Assembly: GCA_947446335.1 (NCBI GenBank)
Contig: CANFGA010000045.1
Span: forward strand, 1 to 12,069
Length of the DNA: 12,069 bases
Direction: 5' to 3'
DNA from: Oxalobacteraceae bacterium
Lineage (GTDB): Bacteria > Pseudomonadota > Gammaproteobacteria > Burkholderiales > Burkholderiaceae_D
Under the pieces are notes generated by a model, which did not search any database, was not told the DNA's origin, and saw only the letters and a list, made by a program, of their open reading frames with translations. How positions within the stretch are numbered: the first letter of the stretch is position 1; the number at the start of each line of letters is the position of its first letter. This document shows positions 1 through 6,667 of the stretch, one piece after another. A program made the translations under genes and the position numbers.

Positions 1-399
1 CAACTGGCGCCAATCACCGAAGCGGGCAGCGGCAGCGTGCAGGAAAAGGAAAAAGCCTGGCTCAACGCGATCATCGACAAAGTGAATGGCCTGTTCGACG
101 GCGAACTGACCGACCAGGACAAGCTGGTCTACGTGAACAATGTCATCAAGGGCAAGCTGCTCGAATCGGCCACGCTGCGCCAGCAGGCCAGTAACAACAC
201 GAAGGAGCAATTCGCCAATTCGCCCGACCTGAAAACCGAGCTGATGAACGCGATCATGAGCGCACTGGATGCGCACACGCTGATGAGCACGCAAGCGCTC
301 AATTCAGCGACGGTTCAAGGAGGGCTGAAGGATATCTTGCTCAATCATGCACATTTGTATGAGGCGCTGAGGGCACCAGCTAAAGGAGTATCGCTTTAA
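1..399 (+). CDS. hsdR: Type I restriction enzyme R subunit (HsdR), C-terminal fragment
   Basis: The frame is open from the first base and ends at TAA 397-399, so this is the 3' end of a longer gene; about 132 codons are visible. The residues match the C-terminal helical domain of HsdR, the DNA-translocating and cleaving subunit of type I restriction-modification enzymes. Recognisable pieces are LRQQASNNTKEQFANSPDL near residues 60-78, then the family ending STQALNS and LYEALR. In HsdR this domain contacts the HsdM/HsdS methylase core; the nuclease and motor domains would lie left of the window. The GTG at 37 is an internal codon, not a start. hsdM and hsdS are not visible and are presumably upstream. 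The identity is confident from the characteristic C-terminus; whether the full gene is intact cannot be judged. Confidence 0.9.
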   Translation, partial: QLAPITEAGSGSVQEKEKAWLNAIIDKVNGLFDGELTDQDKLVYVNNVIKGKLLESATLRQQASNNTKEQFANSPDLKTELMNAIMSALDAHTLMSTQALNSATVQGGLKDILLNHAHLYEALRAPAKGVSL

Positions 400-414
400 C
401 CGCTATCCGTCGCT

Positions 415-435
415 TCCTTGGGCGCATACCAAGGA
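415..435 (+). other. Small inverted repeat after hsdR
   Basis: TCCTTGG (415-421) and CCAAGGA (429-435) are perfect 7-bp inverted arms around a 7-base loop, 15 bases after the hsdR stop. No T-run follows on the + strand, so it is not a standard intrinsic terminator. It may be a 3'-end stabilising hairpin or chance. Confidence 0.35.
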
Positions 436-571
436 CATGACACGGCTACAATTACCACCCGATTTAATTCATTCCCCTGATGTAGCAGTTTGTTCGTGAG
501 ATCGCCCAGTACGATGTTGAAAAAACTGACTAAAGCGAGCGATCCGATTATTTGCTATTTTGATATTACAC

Positions 572-612
572 TATAAGCGCAACGTGCATCCTCGCTAGCG
601 CAGGAACCACGT
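572..612 (+). promoter_or_regulatory. Candidate -10 box and interrupted palindrome upstream of the STAND gene
   Basis: TATAAG at 572-577 matches five of six bases of a sigma-70 -10 element and sits in an AT-rich stretch, but no convincing -35 lies 16-18 bases upstream. Just after it is a nested palindrome. ACGTG (582-586) mirrors CACGT (608-612), CCT (590-592) mirrors AGG (602-604), and the centre is CGCTAGCG (593-600). If transcription starts near 584, this dyad would overlap the start and could be an operator or a 5' hairpin. This is inference from base pattern only. Confidence 0.3.
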
Positions 613-636
613 CCGCCCACTTTCTATTGAGCTGCA

Positions 637-3600
637 ATGTCATCCCTTGTGACCCAGACCCGCAAGCAGTTGAGCGAACTCGCTTCTCCCGACGAATTCG
701 AGGCCTTGGCCACTGCCGTTCTACGCGAAACGGTTCCCGCCTACGCGTCGCTCCTTCATGTCGGCACGAACCAAAGTGGTAGAACCGTCCGGTCGCCCGT
801 TGACGGCATTGGCATCCACGTCCATCCTGGCGGCCGCCAACTTTTTTTGGTTCAGCACACTATCACTGCGCGCAAAGGCCTCAGGCGAAAATGGCTCAAC
901 GACAAGGATGGCGACGTCACCAAGGCTAAGGCGATATTCGACCAGGAGAGCTCGCGCAAAGCTGTCTGGAATGCGACGCTCGTGCTTACTAGCACGACCG
1001 ATCCAGATGAGTTGCTGATCCGCGATGTTCATGCTGCGGCAGGTGACGGATTGAGGGTCGATATCTGGCCAGCGTCGCGAATTGCTGATTTTCTCGACCG
1101 GAATCCCGAAGGGCAATGGCTACGCGGACAGCAATTCGGGACCGAGCCGGTCCGGCTTTCAGCGTCCCAGGCCCGTGCAATCTCGCAGCAATCCTTAGAC
1201 GAATATCTGCCATTGGTCCCGCGCGGCGACACGGTCCGCCGCACCCTTGGAGCAGCACTTGCCGAATTTGCTCGGGAGAGCCGAGGCGTGGGATTTGTCA
1301 TCGGCGACTCTGGCCTCGGCAAGAGCACTACGCTTCGTTGCCTTGGTGACGAATGGCTCTCGCAAGACGGAATCGCGCTGGTCCTGGCCCACGAACTCAT
1401 AGAGCAGGCAAGTACGATCGAGCAAGCGATCACGCTAGGCATGCGCCACTGGGCGCCAGCGCTCGACGTCGGATGCGGTCATGCGGCGCTTGCGCTAGCA
1501 ACTCCCGAACAGCCCATTCTGCTCCTTGTCGAAGACGTCAACCGATCGGCCAATCCTCGCCGGATCATCGAACGGCTCGTTGGCTGGTCGGTCACGGGCA
1601 AGTCCGATGCAAAAGGCGATGCTCCCACGCAGCTGTGGCGGCTGCTATGCCCTGTTTGGCGCGGCAATGCCTGTCTCGCAGACAATCAGTTGCGCGATCA
1701 CGTGAACAGCTGTTCATTTATGTTCGACCGCTTCGAGCGTTCCGAAGCCGTCGAGGCCATCAAAGTGCGGGCAAGCGGTGCCGGCGTCGATCTGACTGCC
1801 CTTCAGTGCAACGACCGCGCTATGGCGCTTGGCGACGATCCTCTGCTCATCGGGCTTAACCGCGACTGGTTAAACCCTAGTTCCCAAGGTGCGATTCAGT
1901 CCTACGTGGCCGCGAATATCGACGAAGCCGCTGATGACAGACTTCTCGTTAGTGATCTCAGACACGCGCTTGACAAGCTTGCTGAACGAATTGTCGAGGC
2001 GCGAACAATTTACCCCAAATGGGGCCAGATTCGCAACTGGCTAGCCACCGACAGTGACACGCTGGCGGCGATCCGCCGACTGATCGACCAAGGACGGATC
2101 ATTTATCTTGGAGCGAGCACCAACATCAGCAATGAAAGGCTGGCCTATCGGCATGATCGTGTGCGTGATTACCTGTTGACTCAAGCCATGACGCGGCTGA
2201 TAGAGGGAGATCGTCTTATCCTGGAGCTTTGGGCCGATCCATTCTATGCCGAAGTGATCGGAGGTGCGCTATCGGCGCTCCCCGCAACAATTGTCAGCAA
2301 AGCCGCCATTTGCAATCCGGTCGCGGTATTCGCAGCCCTACAGGATGCAAGCATTGATGAAGTGCTACGCCGTCGACTCATCGAAGCTGCCGAGGAGTGG
2401 GTCGCATCTCCGGGCTTCACGGCGAAGGCAATTGACCAGCAGCGGCACCATGCGATGCGCTATCTTGCTCGCACTGATGGCGCGTTCGCCACAGATCTTG
2501 CGAAGCGCTTCCCGTCTAGTTTCTTGCAGCTCGAAGCCTTGGTTCGCAATGGCAGTGCCCGCGCCGGGGCAGCGCTTTGTGCTCACTTAGGGCCCGGTAG
2601 TAACAGCATCTGGCGCGATCGAATGATTGCGCACGCACTTTCGCGTCATTCCAATTTTGTTCCGAATTTAGCCGAGTTAATCCAAAGCGGCGACCTTTCA
2701 CCTAACTTGCTGGAAGGTGCGCTCAATCTGGCGGGTGAAATAGGCGACTCCGTGCTGTGTGACGCTCTCACTGCACGATGGTCGCGCAGTGACGAAAAAT
2801 CCTTGTCGACGGGGTGGCTCTGGGCGGCGCTTCGGTGCTGCCCGCCTGTCGCGCACCCTTTGGCTAACACGCTGTGCGATTTATGGGGGCAATTGCCGAC
2901 CAAGGTCAAACGAGACGCGGACAAATCCGACCATAATCCGCGTTGGGACATCGCGGGTTATTCGCTACTCTGGGCATTCAGCCATAAACCAGAATCAAGT
3001 GCGATCGCTTTCCTACTTGCGCGCGCCACGCGCGACGGCAAACTCAACAATGTCCTTAGCTCGATTCTATGCAAAATCGATTCGCCTGCGGCGGTGCTCT
3101 ATTCCATTAAACTAGCGGCAAAAATCTACCAACGAACCGAGCGGACGCGCGGAATCAACCTGTTCGCACAAAACCTCGAACGTACTTGGTCCCCCGAGCA
3201 GCATGGTCGTGCGATGAGTGCGCAATCCCGTGCGGCAGTCGAGCGGATCTGGCGCAACCGACGGATCAATCGGTTCGAACGCAGGACTGCCTTCCTGGTC
3301 TGGAGCCAGACGCCAACACGCGACGAGTTTGCGGGCCTTGCGACACTCGAGACCGATCCGGTCCTGGCGGATGCTGCGCTGAGGACCAGACTCGCGGCAG
3401 GGGATCAATCCGCCGTCCCGCTGCTCAAGCAACGTATCTGGAAGACTAACGATGGATATTATTGGTGGTTTCAAGCGCGGCGTGTGGGCCTGGTCAACTT
3501 GCACGAGGACGTGCAGCGTTACTTGGATGAGCGCCGTGTCGATCCAACCGTCGCAGACAGGGCTCCCCACGCCGACGGCATTCTCGCTGAGTTGCTCATG

Positions 3601-4314
3601 GACGCGCATGATGAATTTTCTGCGCGGACGATCGTTGCCAACTGGGACCACCTGAATACGAGCACATCGTTCGTGCAGGCAGCGCTTTATCTTGCCACTG
3701 CAGAAACGGTAGCAGTCGCGCGATCGGCCATCGCCAATAACGCGACATCAGAGAAAGTTCTGGAGCATATCTCCATGCATTGGGGCATCCGGACTAACGG
3801 ACGCGCAGGCGTCACGGATTTTGCTCAACTGAAAGCGCTTGAGCCTTATTATGCCCAAATGAGTGAGATGAAGATGGACATCATCGACTTCTTCGACGCA
3901 GCCAACCGCCTAGGGACCCTAACCTGGCGTGAAAAACACCTCGATCCGCTGATCGCCAAAATCGATGGCGACCACTGCACATCGGACAAAAAGACGTTAT
4001 TTGTCTCGCTAGATAACCAAGTGGCGACCTACCTCAAATATGGCAGGGGCAGGTTCTCGATTGAGCATTGGTTTAAACGGCGGGAGGAGGAGTTGTGGGA
4101 ACGCAGCTTACTTCTCACCATCATTGGAGAATGGGTGTACGCCCGCGCCAGCAAATCAGCCGTGGAATTGCTTTGCGAAGCACTTCTGCACTTCGGCGAA
4201 CGCGGAGATCTTGCGTTGTTCGATTCACTTGCACCGGCTCTTAGCGTCTCTTGTGCAGATACGATAGCCAATTGCGTTTATGACGTTCGGCGACGGTCAC
4301 TAATGAGCACATAA
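637..4314 (+). CDS. STAND-type NTPase with PD-(D/E)XK-like N-terminal domain (Avs-like defence protein)
   Basis: This 1225-residue protein has three visible parts. Residues 1-150 look like a restriction-endonuclease fold: D56 in SPVDGI, then a strand LFLVQHT (69-75) where the usual E-x-K is Q73-x-T75, with lysines K80 and K85 shortly after. Residues 195-520 are a STAND/NACHT-like P-loop module: Walker A GDSGLGKST (223-231), Walker B LLLVEDVNR (295-303), a LLCPVWR segment (336-342) and a winged-helix signature YRHDRVRDYL (504-513). Residues 520-1225 show no known motif but look like helical repeats. In Avs proteins, such a C-terminal part senses a phage protein, the NTPase oligomerises, and the N-terminal effector cuts DNA; applying that here is inference. 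The start is firm: an in-frame TGA lies at 628-630. No strong ribosome-binding site is seen. The exact subfamily, and whether the nuclease is active, are unknown. Confidence 0.8.
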   Translation: MSSLVTQTRKQLSELASPDEFEALATAVLRETVPAYASLLHVGTNQSGRTVRSPVDGIGIHVHPGGRQLFLVQHTITARKGLRRKWLNDKDGDVTKAKAIFDQESSRKAVWNATLVLTSTTDPDELLIRDVHAAAGDGLRVDIWPASRIADFLDRNPEGQWLRGQQFGTEPVRLSASQARAISQQSLDEYLPLVPRGDTVRRTLGAALAEFARESRGVGFVIGDSGLGKSTTLRCLGDEWLSQDGIALVLAHELIEQASTIEQAITLGMRHWAPALDVGCGHAALALATPEQPILLLVEDVNRSANPRRIIERLVGWSVTGKSDAKGDAPTQLWRLLCPVWRGNACLADNQLRDHVNSCSFMFDRFERSEAVEAIKVRASGAGVDLTALQCNDRAMALGDDPLLIGLNRDWLNPSSQGAIQSYVAANIDEAADDRLLVSDLRHALDKLAERIVEARTIYPKWGQIRNWLATDSDTLAAIRRLIDQGRIIYLGASTNISNERLAYRHDRVRDYLLTQAMTRLIEGDRLILELWADPFYAEVIGGALSALPATIVSKAAICNPVAVFAALQDASIDEVLRRRLIEAAEEWVASPGFTAKAIDQQRHHAMRYLARTDGAFATDLAKRFPSSFLQLEALVRNGSARAGAALCAHLGPGSNSIWRDRMIAHALSRHSNFVPNLAELIQSGDLSPNLLEGALNLAGEIGDSVLCDALTARWSRSDEKSLSTGWLWAALRCCPPVAHPLANTLCDLWGQLPTKVKRDADKSDHNPRWDIAGYSLLWAFSHKPESSAIAFLLARATRDGKLNNVLSSILCKIDSPAAVLYSIKLAAKIYQRTERTRGINLFAQNLERTWSPEQHGRAMSAQSRAAVERIWRNRRINRFERRTAFLVWSQTPTRDEFAGLATLETDPVLADAALRTRLAAGDQSAVPLLKQRIWKTNDGYYWWFQARRVGLVNLHEDVQRYLDERRVDPTVADRAPHADGILAELLMDAHDEFSARTIVANWDHLNTSTSFVQAALYLATAETVAVARSAIANNATSEKVLEHISMHWGIRTNGRAGVTDFAQLKALEPYYAQMSEMKMDIIDFFDAANRLGTLTWREKHLDPLIAKIDGDHCTSDKKTLFVSLDNQVATYLKYGRGRFSIEHWFKRREEELWERSLLLTIIGEWVYARASKSAVELLCEALLHFGERGDLALFDSLAPALSVSCADTIANCVYDVRRRSLMST

Positions 4315-4384
4315 GAATATCAAAGCAATGAACTCAATCGACTGCTGCGCAGTGTTATCTGTCAATCAACTTTCCTGTATGATA

Positions 4385-4452
4385 GGCAGCAACCCGCCAA
4401 GAGCAGACATCCGGGCGTTCGGCCAAGTGTCTGTTCTTGGCCAGTTGCTGCC
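4385..4452. repeat. Long imperfect palindrome between the STAND and OLD genes
   Basis: Two 25-base arms (4385-4409 and 4428-4452) are reverse complements apart from a two-base mismatch (4394-4395 against 4442-4443) and one G-T pair (4403 with 4434). The outer arms are GGCAGCAAC and GTTGCTGCC; the inner arms are GCCAAGAGCAGACA and TGTCTGTTCTTGGC. The loop is 18 bases. An overlapping inner pairing GGCCAAG (4421-4427) with CTTGGCC (4436-4442) is also possible. The form suggests a dispersed intergenic palindromic repeat or a strong RNA hairpin between two transcription units. No T-run follows, so a simple terminator is less likely. Copies elsewhere in the genome cannot be checked here. Confidence 0.75.
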
Positions 4453-4491
4453 GCTTAACTTTGGCAGTCTAGGCCAGGAACGCTCGGTGAA

Positions 4492-4507
4492 GTTCAGTTT
4501 GCTGAAC
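4492..4507. other. Hairpin GTTCAG-TTTG-CTGAAC upstream of the OLD nuclease gene
   Basis: GTTCAG (4492-4497) and CTGAAC (4502-4507) form a perfect 6-bp stem with a 4-base loop, 53 bases before the start of the OLD-nuclease gene. The octamer GTGAAGTT occurs on both sides (4487-4494 and 4516-4523). It could be an operator or a 5' leader hairpin; there is no direct evidence of function. Confidence 0.4.
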
Positions 4508-4560
4508 GGCGGGCAGTGAAGTTGACTGCTCTCTCATTAAAAAAATGAAGTGAGTTATTT

Positions 4561-6666
4561 ATGAGAATCAGCAGGGTCGCTATTCGGAATTTCAGGCGGT
4601 TGGAAAATGTTCAGATCGACATCGAAGAGCGCGAGTCAATCTTTGTCGGACCCAACAACAGCGGCAAGACGTCAGCCACTGCAATCTTCCGCTGCTTTCT
4701 CGGAGGACGCGAGTTTAAGATTCACGACTTCTCGGTGGCCAGGATGGCCGATTTCGACGCCTTTACCGCCATCGAAAATACGAAGCAGCTTCCCAATATA
4801 AGCCTTGATCTGTGGTTCACCATTGATCCTGAAAGCATCGCCTTTGGCAGGGTGTTCACGCTGTTGCCCAAGCTCTCGGACTTCACGCGCGTCGGTATCC
4901 GACTGTCCTATGAGATCGAAGATGCACAGAAACTGCGCGAGCATTATGACGCAGCCTATCCCGCGCAGGTCGACGGGACGCGTGCAAAGGCGCTGTCGCA
5001 ATATCTAGCCCTCGACGGAAATCTTGGGCGCCATTGTGCGGTTCGCTATTTCTCACTCGACGAAAAATCACAGGACGGAGCCCCGACCGAGATCGTGACA
5101 AGTGAGCTTGATCCTGACGAAGGTAAGCGGCTTCTGAAACATCTCATACGGGTCGAGTTCGTCGACGCGCAGCGCAACATCAACGACGACGATAGCAACC
5201 GAAGCAACCGGCTTTCGTCGGCCTTCGCCGCCTTTTACCGGAAGAATCTCGAGCAGGTGGGCCACGCCGCCGATGCGCACAATGTGATCGATGAAAATAA
5301 CAAACAGCTAACCGATCATTACGCTAAGCAGTTCGACCCGCTGATCAAACTCATCAAGCATCTTGGCGTCCCTTCGATTAACGATCGAGAGCTGCGCATT
5401 ATCTCATCGCTCAGTCCCGAAACTGCACTGCGCGGGAGCACCCAACTACTCTACGTTGATCCTAACCGGCAGCATGAGCTCCCCGAACTTTACAATGGTC
5501 TCGGTTTCAAGAACCTCATTTACATGGCAATTCAGGCCCGACATTTTCATTCCCAGTGGGTGATGACCGTCGAGAACCGGCCGCTATGCCTGATGATCTT
5601 TATCGAGGAGCCCGAGGTCCATCTCCACGCTCAGGTGCAGCAAACCTTCATCTCTAACATATGGGAGGTGATCAACCAGTCCGCCGAGGCAGCCGGCGAA
5701 CCTAACCTCGTGCCGCAACTCGTCATCACCACCCATTCCTCCCATATTATGGAGGCAGTGGATTTCGAAAAGGTCCGCTATTTCCAGCGCTGCCACATCG
5801 AGGGCGAGACGGCCCTGTCTGGCATCCGTAACGCATCTGCGGTCCGCAGCCTTCGGGCCTTCCAGCCGGAAGTGGAGACGATCGACGGCAAGCTCGTATC
5901 CCCCTCGGAATCTCTGGCCTTCCTCAAACGCTACCTACGCCTGACGCACTGCGACCTGTTCTTTGCCGATGCGGCCATTCTTGTTGAAGGCGCTGTCGAA
6001 AAGCTTCTCATGGCGGCGATGATCGAGAGTGCCGCAAAGCGGCTACGGACAACCTACCTGACTATCTTGGAGGTGGGCGGCGCCTATGCCCATCGTTTCG
6101 AGGGGCTGCTCAGCTTTCTTCACATTCCGTATCTTGTCATCACGGATCTTGACTCCGTAATGCCCACCGGCCATCAAAGTGCCTGCCGGGCGGACGTCGT
6201 GGGTGCACGGACATCCAATGCATCGCTCAAGAAACTGTGCGGGAAGTCGACTGTCGCTGATCTGATTGCGCTAGCCACGGCGGACAAGCAGCATCCAGAG
6301 AAGGAGCGGTGCATTGCTTTCCAGATAGATATTCTGGTGACCGATGGCACTGCCAAGGCGACGCTGCGCCCCCGAACCCTTGAGGAGGCAATCGTCTACG
6401 AGAATTTCGGACTGCTCCGGTCTGGCACGCTATCGATCGGCATCCCCCTCCCGGAGCTTCTCAACGACGCCTATCAAAGTGTCTACGACCGGATCAAGTC
6501 GGACAGCTTCAAAAAAACCGACTTCGCCATGGACATCTTGGCTTGCGCCGAGGAATGGATTGTCCCTGGCTACATTGCCGAGGGCTTGCGTTGGCTTGAG
6601 ACACGCCTGTGTCCACCTCCTACCTCAGCAACGGCGACAGCAGTCGCGGTTGCGACGGGGACATAG
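4561..6666 (+). CDS. gajA: OLD-family ATP-dependent nuclease (ABC-type ATPase + TOPRIM), GajA-like
   Basis: This 701-residue protein has the layout of an OLD nuclease. The N-terminal ATPase opens MRISRVAIRNFRRL and has Walker A GPNNSGKT (30-37), a signature-like LYNGLGFKNL (310-319), Walker B IFIEEPEVHLH (346-356) and an H-loop THSSHIMEA (391-399). The C-terminal TOPRIM nuclease follows: ILVEGAVEKLL (473-483, E476 and E480), LEVGG (503-507) and ITDLDS (527-532, D529 and D531), the acidic metal-binding set. A UvrD-like helicase gene follows after one base, the arrangement that defines class 2 OLD/Gabija systems, in which GajA nicks DNA and is held off by nucleotides. It is longer than Bacillus cereus GajA (about 578 residues). 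An in-frame TGA at 4546-4548 fixes the start; AGTGAG is a weak ribosome site. The tail (685-701) is an Ala/Thr/Val-rich run. Family is sure; the Gabija assignment is likely. Confidence 0.87.
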   Translation: MRISRVAIRNFRRLENVQIDIEERESIFVGPNNSGKTSATAIFRCFLGGREFKIHDFSVARMADFDAFTAIENTKQLPNISLDLWFTIDPESIAFGRVFTLLPKLSDFTRVGIRLSYEIEDAQKLREHYDAAYPAQVDGTRAKALSQYLALDGNLGRHCAVRYFSLDEKSQDGAPTEIVTSELDPDEGKRLLKHLIRVEFVDAQRNINDDDSNRSNRLSSAFAAFYRKNLEQVGHAADAHNVIDENNKQLTDHYAKQFDPLIKLIKHLGVPSINDRELRIISSLSPETALRGSTQLLYVDPNRQHELPELYNGLGFKNLIYMAIQARHFHSQWVMTVENRPLCLMIFIEEPEVHLHAQVQQTFISNIWEVINQSAEAAGEPNLVPQLVITTHSSHIMEAVDFEKVRYFQRCHIEGETALSGIRNASAVRSLRAFQPEVETIDGKLVSPSESLAFLKRYLRLTHCDLFFADAAILVEGAVEKLLMAAMIESAAKRLRTTYLTILEVGGAYAHRFEGLLSFLHIPYLVITDLDSVMPTGHQSACRADVVGARTSNASLKKLCGKSTVADLIALATADKQHPEKERCIAFQIDILVTDGTAKATLRPRTLEEAIVYENFGLLRSGTLSIGIPLPELLNDAYQSVYDRIKSDSFKKTDFAMDILACAEEWIVPGYIAEGLRWLETRLCPPPTSATATAVAVATGT

Positions 6667-6667
6667 C

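Noticed and set aside
514..576. 20-codon frame starting ATG 514 upstream of the STAND gene
   Set aside because: No ribosome site, no recognisable peptide, and it overlaps the likely promoter.
1029..1442. Minus-strand and alternate-frame open frames inside the STAND gene
   Set aside because: The + frame has clear motifs over the same bases; the others are compositional shadows in GC-rich coding DNA.
4328..4519. 63-codon + strand open frame between the STAND and OLD genes
   Set aside because: It runs through the long palindrome and the small hairpin, has no ribosome site and no family resemblance; best read as non-coding.
4522..4551. TTGACT as a -35 box for the OLD/UvrD pair
   Set aside because: No acceptable -10 hexamer is found 16-18 bases downstream.
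6344..6667. Upstream extension of the helicase frame
   Set aside because: It overlaps the well-supported nuclease gene in another frame; the family-like N-terminus begins at the coupled ATG 6668.
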